Assembly: GCF_002197645.1 (NCBI RefSeq)
Contig: NZ_CP021874.1
Location: 248,001 to 312,000, forward strand
Reading direction: 5' to 3'
From: Enterococcus wangshanyuanii
GTDB lineage: Bacteria; Bacillota; Bacilli; Lactobacillales; Enterococcaceae
DNA length: 64,000 nt
Part shown: positions 42,001 through 49,782 of the stretch, in pieces
Position numbering within the stretch: position 1 is the first letter of the stretch
How the letters are laid out: the number at the start of each line of letters is the position of its first letter
The notes under the pieces: generated by a model
The model's input: only the letters and a program-made list of their open reading frames with translations
What the model was told of the DNA's origin: nothing
Databases searched by the model: none
Made by a program: the position numbers and the translations under genes

Positions 42001-42585
42001 ATGAGACACTTTTTTCTGGAAGGGGATAAATTTGTCGGGAAATCGACAATGCTGCAAAAAGTGGTACAGGAAATGGCGATTCCGGTGGGTGGTTTTTACG
42101 TCGAACGAAGACGAGATGCTTTAGGAAATATTACTGGTTTCGAGTTGAAGGCAGCTTCAGAATTATCTGTATCTACAAACAGTCTAGAAAACGTCGACCA
42201 TCACTGTTTTATCCAGACGAAAGATGGAAAACGCAGTCGAAACTTAGCGGTTTTTGAAGAATTTGGCTGTGAACTGCTTCGTAAAGCAAGGCAATCTGGA
42301 CAGATAATACTTTTAGATGAAATCGGCGGAGTAGAGCTCTTGTCAGATCGATTCACCAAAGAATTGCATACAACGATTCAACAAGTTCCAAAAATTTTGG
42401 GAGTATTTAAATCTGAAAAGAATTATCAACGACAAAAACAGCATACAGTCGAAAAACTTGAAATCAGTCATCAGCGAGAATCACTAAAACAAGAAATTTT
42501 TAAAGCTGATGGAGAAATCATCCCATTTACGCATGAGAATCAAGACTCGCTAGAAACAAGACTACGTCTTTTTTTGAAGAAGTAA
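42001..42585 (+). CDS. THEP1-like nucleoside-triphosphatase
   Basis: A 194-aa P-loop protein: GDKFVGKST (8-16) and a Walker B-like region IILLDEIGGVEL (about 101-112). It fits the NTPase family PF03266 (THEP1-like), and the layout ends in a C-terminal helical part. A role in nucleotide clean-up or cofactor handling near molybdenum genes can be imagined, but is not shown. AGGAGGACGGT precedes ATG 42001. It is probably the last gene of block 1. Confidence 0.65.
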   Translation: MRHFFLEGDKFVGKSTMLQKVVQEMAIPVGGFYVERRRDALGNITGFELKAASELSVSTNSLENVDHHCFIQTKDGKRSRNLAVFEEFGCELLRKARQSGQIILLDEIGGVELLSDRFTKELHTTIQQVPKILGVFKSEKNYQRQKQHTVEKLEISHQRESLKQEIFKADGEIIPFTHENQDSLETRLRLFLKK

Positions 42586-42599
42586 TTTTTTTTGCTAGC

Positions 42600-42622
42600 C
42601 GTTATCTTTCTTGAGTATAACG
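42600..42622. promoter_or_regulatory. ModE-box-like operator
   Basis: CGTTAT-N11-ATAACG is a 6-bp inverted repeat with a 23-bp span. The E. coli ModE operator at modA has the same half sites (CGTTAT...ATAACG) with a 24-bp span. It lies 27 bp before the start of a gene that encodes a ModE-type DNA-binding domain, so autoregulation is the natural guess. Confidence 0.5.
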
Positions 42623-42649
42623 AAAAAATCAAAAAAAGGAGGGAACGAT

Positions 42650-43024
42650 ATGGAGGAAAAAGAAAAGTTCAATTACACACTCAATCTGAAGCTGCGAACG
42701 AATCGAATATTTTTTGGCCCAGGCGTTGTCGAGTTGCTCCAGAGGATCTCTCAAACCGGTTCTTTGAATACCGCAGCCAAACAGATGAAAATGTCATACA
42801 ACAAGGCTTGGCGAATGATTCAAAAAGCAGAAGAAGAATTAGGCTATCCATTAGTGCATAAAAGTGTTGGCGGAAATAATGGCGGAGGGTCTGTGGTAAC
42901 AAGAGAAGGAAAACGCTTGACTGCTAAATTTTTACTTTTCCAAAAAAAGACCTACCATATCACGAATCAATATTTTAATGAAATATTCAGTGAGGATTTA
43001 GAAAAGTTGGAGGAAAAAGCATGA
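42650..43024 (+). CDS. ModE-like winged-helix regulator, DNA-binding domain only
   Basis: A 124-aa protein made of one ModE/LysR-type winged-helix domain (about residues 20-95; SQTGSLNTAAKQMKMSYNKAWRMI is recognisable, then VHKSVGGNNGGGSVVTREG). It lacks the C-terminal molybdate-binding domains of E. coli ModE, so metal sensing, if any, needs another partner. AAAGGAGGG precedes ATG 42650. The TGA overlaps the xdhC start (ATGA at 43021), so the two are coupled. A role as molybdenum-linked regulator is inferred from family and neighbours. Confidence 0.85.
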   Translation: MEEKEKFNYTLNLKLRTNRIFFGPGVVELLQRISQTGSLNTAAKQMKMSYNKAWRMIQKAEEELGYPLVHKSVGGNNGGGSVVTREGKRLTAKFLLFQKKTYHITNQYFNEIFSEDLEKLEEKA

Positions 43025-44031
43025 AGGAAATTTTTGACCGATTGTCTCAGGCAGTCAAACAAAACAATGATACCGTTTTAGTTTCTGTTATTGCAAGTTC
43101 TGGCTCAACACCACGAGGAGAGGGCGCACGGATGCTAGTCGATAAAAGTGGGCGTGTTGCAGGAACCATCGGCGGTGGTGCTGTTGAATTCCGATCGGAA
43201 CAATTGGCAAAGGAAGTGCTGGAAACGAAAGAGCCAAGGCTTGAAAAGTTTATCTTAGCACCGAATGACATTGTTGATTTAGGAATGATTTGCGGCGGTA
43301 ATGTAGAAGTTCTCTTTCAATATCTTGATTGTCAAAAAAAAAGTGTGATTGACATTCGTAAGAAGTTCCAAGAGCACTATCAAGAAAATCAACCGTGTTG
43401 GTTGATTTCTGAAATAGGTGAACAACTGTCGAATCGTTTGACTTTTTATAGTCGTGAAACTGGCTTTTATAATGAGGAAACAAAAGAACTTCAGAAGCTT
43501 ACGTTTAAACAAGGAATGGCGATTATGTCCATTTCAGACAAACGATTTTTAGTTGAGTCTCTTATAAATACTGGGAAAGTCTATATATTCGGTGGTGGAC
43601 ATGTTGCACAAGCGTTAGTTCCTGTACTAAAAACATTGGATTTTTACTGTGTTGTATTGGATGATCGTCCTGAATTATTAACAAAAGAATATTTCCCAGA
43701 TGCAGATCAATGTGTTGTGCTCGACTTAAAAAATATCATGGACAAGATCGATATTACCGAAGATGATTATGTAGTAGTTATGACAAGAGGACATCAATTT
43801 GATTTTGACGTATCGAAGCAAGTTCTGGCGACAAAAGCATACTATATTGGTGTCATGGGGAGTAAGCATAAAATAGCAGTACAAATCAAACGGTTAAAAG
43901 AAAGTGGTTACAAGATCGAAGAAATCGATCGGATCAATATGCCGATCGGATTGAAAATCAAAGCAGAGACACCAGCCGAACTTGCGATCAGTGTTGCTGG
44001 TGAGCTGATTATCAAGCGGGCAGAAAAATAA
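43021..44031 (+). CDS. xdhC: XdhC/CoxI family molybdenum hydroxylase maturation protein
   Basis: XdhC proteins bind and sulfurate the molybdenum cofactor before insertion into xanthine dehydrogenase-type enzymes. It has 336 aa, with an N-terminal XdhC/CoxI domain (STPRGEGARMLV, GTIGGGAVE, CGGNVEV) and a C-terminal Rossmann domain (VYIFGGGHVAQALVP, GVMGSKHK). In selenium-dependent systems it would act with the selenium-handling proteins of block 3. The start ATG 43021 overlaps the preceding stop codon. Confidence 0.9.
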   Translation: MKEIFDRLSQAVKQNNDTVLVSVIASSGSTPRGEGARMLVDKSGRVAGTIGGGAVEFRSEQLAKEVLETKEPRLEKFILAPNDIVDLGMICGGNVEVLFQYLDCQKKSVIDIRKKFQEHYQENQPCWLISEIGEQLSNRLTFYSRETGFYNEETKELQKLTFKQGMAIMSISDKRFLVESLINTGKVYIFGGGHVAQALVPVLKTLDFYCVVLDDRPELLTKEYFPDADQCVVLDLKNIMDKIDITEDDYVVVMTRGHQFDFDVSKQVLATKAYYIGVMGSKHKIAVQIKRLKESGYKIEEIDRINMPIGLKIKAETPAELAISVAGELIIKRAEK

Positions 44032-44056
44032 AAGCAGCTGTTTAGGAGTGGACACG

Positions 44057-45088
44057 ATGGAGCAACGACAATCATCATTTAGGCAGAAAAAAATCATTCT
44101 TTTAGGCACGATTCTTCTCTTTTTTATTGTGCTGATCGTTTCTTTTTTATTAGGAAAATATCCAATTACGCTGAATGATTTTTTTGGAGCAGTATTCAAT
44201 AAAATAATTCCACTGGAGCAGACCTGGAGTACTCAGGTAGAAACTATTTTATTTAAAATTCGTTTTCCTAGAATTATTATGGCGGTGGTCATCGGCAGTG
44301 GTATTTCAGTTGCCGGAGCGACGTATCAAGCCTTGTTTCAAAATCCAATGATCTCACAAGATATCTTAGGTGCTTCACAAGGAGCAGCCTTTGGCGCAGC
44401 GGTCGGATTGTTTTTTTCATTGACCTATGAACAAGTGATTTCTCTATCGTTTATCTTTGGCATACTTGCTGTTGGAGCAGTTTTATTATTGAACCGATGG
44501 CTTAAAAGCAATTCTGTGTTAAATATGATTTTGATCGGAATGATGATTGGCTCGTTGTTTTCGTCTGCTGTTTCATTTTTAAAACTGGTTGGTGATCCAA
44601 CCAATACTCTTCCTGCAATTACCTACTGGCTGATGGGCAGTTTATCTGCAATTAAAATGCAGGATCTTCATTTTGCTATTCCCCTTATTTTAGTTGGAAT
44701 GCTACCGATTTTTCTCTTGCGTTGGCGTTTGAATATCCTCTCTTTGGGGGAAGAGGAGGCTTTGAGTTTAGGCGTCAACAGTCGTCAGTTACGAATTATT
44801 TTGATTATAGCGGCAACACTGATTACGGCGGCGGCCGTTTCTGTCAGTGGATTGATTGGCTGGGTTGGTTTAGTGGTGCCTCATTTTTCTCGTCTGCTTA
44901 TAGGAAACGATCATCGCTATACGATTCCGGTGAGTGCTATTTTGGGTGGCACTTTTCTCCTGTTTGTTGATGATTTTTCCCGGTTGATTTCGACAAGTGA
45001 AATTCCGATCGGTATACTGACTTCTTTCATTGGAGCGCCGATCTTTCTTATTCTGATTGTAAAAAGTAGTCGCACTGTTAGTGCTTGA
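44057..45088 (+). CDS. FecCD-type ABC transporter permease
   Basis: A 343-aa membrane permease of the BtuC/FecCD family with about ten hydrophobic segments; GASQGAAFGAAVG and the loop LSLGEEEALSLGVN with GLIGWVGLVVPH are typical. This family usually moves iron complexes or cobalamin, but the MolB type carries molybdate or tungstate. The ModE-like and XdhC genes beside it make a molybdate/tungstate importer the best inference. ATG 44057 is chosen over GTG 44048, which lies in the AGGAG. The ATPase gene follows with a 17-bp gap. Confidence 0.85.
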   Translation: MEQRQSSFRQKKIILLGTILLFFIVLIVSFLLGKYPITLNDFFGAVFNKIIPLEQTWSTQVETILFKIRFPRIIMAVVIGSGISVAGATYQALFQNPMISQDILGASQGAAFGAAVGLFFSLTYEQVISLSFIFGILAVGAVLLLNRWLKSNSVLNMILIGMMIGSLFSSAVSFLKLVGDPTNTLPAITYWLMGSLSAIKMQDLHFAIPLILVGMLPIFLLRWRLNILSLGEEEALSLGVNSRQLRIILIIAATLITAAAVSVSGLIGWVGLVVPHFSRLLIGNDHRYTIPVSAILGGTFLLFVDDFSRLISTSEIPIGILTSFIGAPIFLILIVKSSRTVSA

Positions 45089-45104
45089 TTTGGAGGGAAT
45101 CGTT

Positions 45105-45884
45105 ATGTTGCAAGTTATGGATATAGATTTTTCATATAGAAAAACAAAAATATTATCGAAGATTTCCTTTGAATTGGACTATGGACAGTCCGTTTGTTTA
45201 CTTGGAAAGAATGGTGTTGGGAAAAGTACATTGTTTAAATGTTTATTGAACATCGTACAGCCAACATCGGGGGTGATCAAGATAAATGGACAAGCGCTTC
45301 AACGCTATTCAAGGAGTGAGCTCTCTAAACTCGTTTCTTATATTCCTCAAAAGCAAAAAGGACATATTGGGTTTACTGTTTTTGAAATGGTTTTGATGGG
45401 AACTACCTCTCGCTTAAAACATTTTCGACAACCTGGAAAAGCAGAATACGACTTGGTAGAAGCTGCCTTAGCTGAATTAAATATCATCCACTTAAAACAG
45501 AAGCTCTTTTCTGAACTTAGTGGCGGGGAGCAGCAATTAGTCATTATTGCCCGTTCGGTTGCTCAGCAAAGTAAAATCATCATCATGGATGAACCGTGTG
45601 CGAATTTGGATTATGGAAACCAAATTGTGGTATTGGAAATGATTCGAGCACTTAGTGAAAAGGGCTATTTGATCATTCAGGCAACGCACGACCCAAATCA
45701 TGTCCTGCAATATGGTGATCAGGTATTGATTTTACGAGAGGGACGATTGCTTATTCAAGGAACGCCGAATGAAGTATTAACAAGTCAACGATTAGAGGAG
45801 ATCTATCAGGTTCCAGTCGTAATTAGAGAATTAGGTTCTGACCGACAACGCGTTTGTTTGCCCCAAAAAAGTGAGAATAATTAG
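45105..45884 (+). CDS. ABC transporter ATP-binding protein
   Basis: A 259-aa ATPase: Walker A GKNGVGKST (34-42), signature LSGGEQQ, Walker B IIIMDEP and the switch histidine in QATHDPNH. It is the energy subunit for the FecCD-type permease. ATG 45105 has TTGGAGGG in front; an upstream GTG at 45081 overlaps the permease gene. A separate substrate-binding protein gene comes two genes later. Confidence 0.92.
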   Translation: MLQVMDIDFSYRKTKILSKISFELDYGQSVCLLGKNGVGKSTLFKCLLNIVQPTSGVIKINGQALQRYSRSELSKLVSYIPQKQKGHIGFTVFEMVLMGTTSRLKHFRQPGKAEYDLVEAALAELNIIHLKQKLFSELSGGEQQLVIIARSVAQQSKIIIMDEPCANLDYGNQIVVLEMIRALSEKGYLIIQATHDPNHVLQYGDQVLILREGRLLIQGTPNEVLTSQRLEEIYQVPVVIRELGSDRQRVCLPQKSENN

Positions 45885-45898
45885 AAAGCGAGAATACC

Positions 45899-46633
45899 AT
45901 GTGGAAACTATACGACGAATTGATTGAAGCAATTCCTTCTGGAATCAAAATCTCGGACATGGCGCAGACAGAGCGTTGGACGTTTGTGGTGAATGATCAA
46001 ACGATTGGAACAGCGATGAAATTTTCACGAACGCAAAAGAATATTGAAGACTATCAAAATATACAGCTGCAAGAAGCGGCGGAGTTTATAAAGTCTTGGG
46101 ATTTTGAAAAAGCTAGCTTTGGGTTAGCTGCGATCAATAGTTTTTTTAACGATAGCGAACAAGTACAAAGGCAGTTTCAGACAGAGGCTATTTATCATAA
46201 TGATGCGTTTGACCAATTGATGGATACATCAGATCAGCAAAAAATAGGGATGATCGGTCATTTTCCTTTTGTTGATCGTTACCCAGAGCTTAGTAAAAAT
46301 ATTAGTATTTTTGAATTGGAACCTAGAGCAGGTGATTACCCAGCTAGTGCATGCGAGTTCTTACTTCCACAGCAGGAAATTGTTTATATCACGGCTTCAA
46401 CGATCATCAATAAAACGTTACCTAGATTATTAGAGTTATCAGCAGAAGCACAAGTTATTTTAGTTGGTTCAAGCTGTCCCTTGAGTCAGACTTTATTTCG
46501 GCATGGTATCGATACGCTGGCTGGAACGATCTATGAAGATTCTCTTGCCGAATTACGAACAAAAAAATCAGTAGGGAAATTACCACTTAGTAAATATGGT
46601 CATTCAATCATGATCGAAAAAAGAAAGGATTAG
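45899..46633 (+). CDS. DUF364/DUF4213 domain protein
   Basis: A 244-aa protein with an N-terminal DUF4213-like part and a C-terminal Rossmann-like DUF364 domain (about 110-240; IGMIGHFPFVDRYPE, VYITASTIINKTLPRLLEL), a family predicted to bind heavy metals. It lies inside the ABC transporter operon, between ATPase and binding protein. A metal-handling role beside the importer fits, but no activity is known to me. ATG 45899 has a weak AAGCGAG upstream. Confidence 0.75.
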   Translation: MWKLYDELIEAIPSGIKISDMAQTERWTFVVNDQTIGTAMKFSRTQKNIEDYQNIQLQEAAEFIKSWDFEKASFGLAAINSFFNDSEQVQRQFQTEAIYHNDAFDQLMDTSDQQKIGMIGHFPFVDRYPELSKNISIFELEPRAGDYPASACEFLLPQQEIVYITASTIINKTLPRLLELSAEAQVILVGSSCPLSQTLFRHGIDTLAGTIYEDSLAELRTKKSVGKLPLSKYGHSIMIEKRKD

Positions 46634-46638
46634 GCTAA

Positions 46639-47736
46639 ATGAAAAAGCAATCAATCACACTGTTTCTAGTGATGTTACTCGCATTGTTTCTAACAGGCTG
46701 CTCTGGTACCGATAAGCAAACAGCAGATAGCAGTGAAAACAATCATTCACAACCAGAAAGCGCGAAAAGAGTATTTACCGACTCTGCAGGAAGAGCTGTA
46801 GAAATACCAAATGACATCAAAAAAATCGCTCCTTCTGGTCCCTTAGCGCAAATCGTTTTATATACAAGTTCACCCGATTTATTAGTGGGCTTGGCAAGCC
46901 CGTTTTCAGCAGAAGCGAAAGAATTTATTGATGAGAAATATCAGAAGTTACCAGAATTTGGTCAGTTTTATGGGAAAAATGCCAGTTTAAATATGGAAGC
47001 ACTCAGCGCAGCAGAACCAGATGTTGTGATCGATATTGGCGAAGCGAAAAAGACAGTCAAAGAGGATATGGATAAACTACAGGATCAATTAGATATTCCG
47101 ACGATTTTTATTGAAGCAAATCTAAATAATCTACCTGAAACGTATATAAAGCTAGGTGAACTACTCGGAAATACGGAAGAAACAGAACAATTGAGCGAGT
47201 ACTGTGAAAAAGTCTTATCTCAAGCGAAAGAAGTCAAAGAGAACTTAAAAGCTGTAGATCAAAAAAGTGTTTATTACGCTTCTGGAAATGCTGGTTTAAA
47301 CACAAATGCGGAAGGTTCCTTTCATGCTCAAGTGATCGACGAGGTAGGAGCTAAAAATGCTGCAGTAGGAGTAGATGTTATCTCTAAAGGTGCAGGAAGT
47401 GTTGTCTCGATGGAACAATTGATCCAATGGCAGCCAGATTATATTCTTGCAGATTCAAAAGATGTCTATACATTGATCACAACAGATGATTCCTGGAAGG
47501 AATTAACAGCGGTCAAGGAAAATAGAGTGTATCAAATTCCACTATCTCCTTATAATTTTTTAGGTTCACCACCATCAGTTAATCGAATCATCGGGATGCA
47601 ATGGCTAGGTCAATTGATTTATCCTGAGCAATATCAGCTTGATATCAAGCAATCTATCTCAGAATTTTATAAACTTTTTTATCATGTAAAGCCGACAACT
47701 GAACAGATTTCAGCAATCTTGGAAAACGCCCAATAG
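46639..47736 (+). CDS. ABC transporter substrate-binding lipoprotein
   Basis: A 365-aa lipoprotein: signal peptide ending LFLTG-C with the lipid cysteine at C21, then an acidic linker and a PBP_2/TroA-like metal-complex binding domain (KRVFTDSAGRAVEIPNDIKK). It is the binding protein for the FecCD-type permease and ATPase upstream. By context the ligand is probably molybdate or tungstate (MolA type); iron-siderophore or cobalamin cannot be excluded. AAAGGA precedes ATG 46639. Confidence 0.85.
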   Translation: MKKQSITLFLVMLLALFLTGCSGTDKQTADSSENNHSQPESAKRVFTDSAGRAVEIPNDIKKIAPSGPLAQIVLYTSSPDLLVGLASPFSAEAKEFIDEKYQKLPEFGQFYGKNASLNMEALSAAEPDVVIDIGEAKKTVKEDMDKLQDQLDIPTIFIEANLNNLPETYIKLGELLGNTEETEQLSEYCEKVLSQAKEVKENLKAVDQKSVYYASGNAGLNTNAEGSFHAQVIDEVGAKNAAVGVDVISKGAGSVVSMEQLIQWQPDYILADSKDVYTLITTDDSWKELTAVKENRVYQIPLSPYNFLGSPPSVNRIIGMQWLGQLIYPEQYQLDIKQSISEFYKLFYHVKPTTEQISAILENAQ

Positions 47737-47758
47737 TATCTAAATAAGGAGGAAGAAA

Positions 47759-48919
47759 ATGTTCATAAAAACAGAACTTCCAGAAATTTTTACGGAATTT
47801 GATGAAGCACGACGTCAAGGATTTATTCAAGTCAAAGAATTAAAAGAACAAGGGATTCCCGTGATCGGCGTCTACTGTACCTTTATGCCGGAAGAAATAG
47901 TCATGGCAGCAAATGCCGTTCAAATCAGTCTTTGCTCGACTTCAGATGAAACCATTGCAGCAGCAGAGGAGGACTTGCCTAGAAATCTCTGCCCCTTGAT
48001 CAAATCAAGTTACGGTTTTGGAAAAACAGATAAATGCCCTTTCTTTTATTTCTCCGATCTAGTCGTCGGTGAAACAACCTGTGACGGTAAGAAAAAAATG
48101 TATGAATACATGGAAGAATTTAAACCACTATATTTGATGCAATTACCAAATATGCGCAATTCTGTAGCTTCATTCAATTTATGGAAAGATGAAATCGTTC
48201 GTTTCAAAGAAAAGCTGGAGGAATTTCTTGATGTAGAAATTACGGACGAACAAATTCGTCAAGCGATCTATTTAAAAAACAGAGAACGTGAAGCACGCAA
48301 AAATTTTTATGGTTTAGGAAAATTAAATCCGCCAGCAATTGAAGGTTCGGAAATTTTCAAGGTGATGTACGGCGCTAATTATACGTTTGAAAAAGAAGGC
48401 TTGATCGAAAAACTGACAACAACAACGAATGCTATTCAAGATCAGTATCCTGAAAAACACCAACCACATGGAAAGCCACGGATTTTGATCACAGGCTCTC
48501 CGATGGGCGGCGTCACTGAGAAAGTTATCCGTGCAGTCGAAGAAAACGGTGGAACGATCGTAGGATTTGAAAATTGTACGGTAGCCAAAGCAGTGGAAAA
48601 ATTAGTCGATGAAGAAAAAGAAGATGTCTATGAAGCATTAGCTGAAAAGTATATCGATATCGGTTGTGCCTGTATGTCCAATAATACGAGTCGTTTTGAT
48701 TTATTGGACCAAATGATCGATGAGTATCAAGTAGATGGCGTGCTGGATATGGTTCTTCAATCATGTCATCCGTATTCCATTGAATCATTGAAAGTTCGCC
48801 GTTTTTGCCAAGAAGAAAAGAATGTTCCCTATCTTTATTTAGAAACAGACTATTCGACGGCCGATATTGAGCAGATCAATACACGTGTTGCTGCATTCGT
48901 TGAAATGCTGGAGGAATAG
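47759..48919 (+). CDS. 2-Hydroxyacyl-CoA dehydratase-like (double-cubane cluster) protein
   Basis: A 386-aa protein of the 2-hydroxyacyl-CoA dehydratase D-subunit family, of the group now called double-cubane cluster proteins (E. coli YjiM-like). Cysteines that may carry the cluster include C40, C78, C93 and C108 and those in IDIGCACMSN and LQSCHPYS. Such proteins receive electrons from an ATP-driven activator and reduce small molecules. The activator gene follows 4 bp later. Its presence between molybdenum genes and xdh suggests a reductive step in purine use or cofactor/selenium handling. AAGGAGG precedes ATG 47759. Confidence 0.85.
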   Translation: MFIKTELPEIFTEFDEARRQGFIQVKELKEQGIPVIGVYCTFMPEEIVMAANAVQISLCSTSDETIAAAEEDLPRNLCPLIKSSYGFGKTDKCPFFYFSDLVVGETTCDGKKKMYEYMEEFKPLYLMQLPNMRNSVASFNLWKDEIVRFKEKLEEFLDVEITDEQIRQAIYLKNREREARKNFYGLGKLNPPAIEGSEIFKVMYGANYTFEKEGLIEKLTTTTNAIQDQYPEKHQPHGKPRILITGSPMGGVTEKVIRAVEENGGTIVGFENCTVAKAVEKLVDEEKEDVYEALAEKYIDIGCACMSNNTSRFDLLDQMIDEYQVDGVLDMVLQSCHPYSIESLKVRRFCQEEKNVPYLYLETDYSTADIEQINTRVAAFVEMLEE

Positions 48920-48923
48920 AACT

Positions 48924-49676
48924 ATGCGAGTGATCGGTCTAGATAGTGGCTCTACAACTACTAAAGGCGTTCTTTTTGAACATGGTAAACTTCAAAAGAA
49001 GAAACTCGTATCAACATCTGGTGACCCCAAAGTAGCTAGTGAAAAAATTTTTACGGAATTAGGCAATACGTCAGAAACGTTTATCGTCACAACAGGGTAT
49101 GGACGGAAATTGATTCGGGCAGACAAAATTGTAACAGAGATCACTTGTCATGCAAAAGGAGCCGCTTATTTGAGAGACGACATCAAAAATGTGATCGATA
49201 TTGGCGGTCAGGATAGCAAAGCGATTCGAATGGATCAGTTTGGCAGGGTGCTGGATTTCAGTATGAATGATAAATGTGCGGCTGGCACAGGGCGTTTTGT
49301 AGAAGTACTGATGAGAACGTTAGGTGAAGAAATTGAGCAGATCGATTCATTTGTCGCGCATGCAGTACCAGTAAAAATCAACAGCATGTGTACCGTCTTC
49401 GCAGAATCTGAAGTGATCAGTTTGATCGGAAAAGGAGAAAAAAGAGAGAATATTGCTCTAGGCGTTCTTCATTCGATCGCCAGCCGAATCAGTAATCAAT
49501 TAAGGCAGGTAAATCCAGAAACAGGTCCCATCTTTTTTTCTGGCGGCTTATCTCATAGTCAAACGATGGCAAAATTGATTGAACAGTACACGAAAATGGC
49601 GGTTTATTATGATCAGGAGCTCTCTCAATATGCAGGAGCAATCGGCGCAGCTCAAATCGGTTTGCAACAGAATTAA
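48924..49676 (+). CDS. BadF/HgdC-type ATPase activator
   Basis: A 250-aa ASKHA-fold ATPase (VIGLDSGSTTTKG at the N-terminus) of the 2-hydroxyacyl-CoA dehydratase activator/YjiL type. C118 (NDKCAAGTGRF) and C156 (INSMCTVFAESE) are the ligands for the [4Fe-4S] cluster that bridges the dimer. It pumps low-potential electrons into the upstream dehydratase-like protein. ATG 48924 with TGGAGGA is the start; a longer frame from 48867 overlaps the preceding gene. Last gene of block 2. Confidence 0.93.
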   Translation: MRVIGLDSGSTTTKGVLFEHGKLQKKKLVSTSGDPKVASEKIFTELGNTSETFIVTTGYGRKLIRADKIVTEITCHAKGAAYLRDDIKNVIDIGGQDSKAIRMDQFGRVLDFSMNDKCAAGTGRFVEVLMRTLGEEIEQIDSFVAHAVPVKINSMCTVFAESEVISLIGKGEKRENIALGVLHSIASRISNQLRQVNPETGPIFFSGGLSHSQTMAKLIEQYTKMAVYYDQELSQYAGAIGAAQIGLQQN

Positions 49677-49693
49677 ATAAAATTATTTTTTTG

Positions 49694-49733
49694 CTAAAAA
49701 ATAATTTTTAGCTTAACAATTTGTGTTATAATC
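49694..49733 (+). promoter_or_regulatory. xdh promoter with palindromic operator candidate
   Basis: TATAAT at 49728-49733 has an extended -10 (TGT). The -35 position (49705-49710, ATTTTT) is weak and lies inside GCTAAAAAATAATTTTTAGC (49694-49713), symmetric at 18 of 20 positions. The palindrome resembles the one before ssnA but stands closer to the -10, overlapping the -35, which fits repression. Confidence 0.6.
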
Positions 49734-49782
49734 ATAGTGATAAAAAGCTATATTATAATAGAAATTGGGGTGTAAAGAAAAA

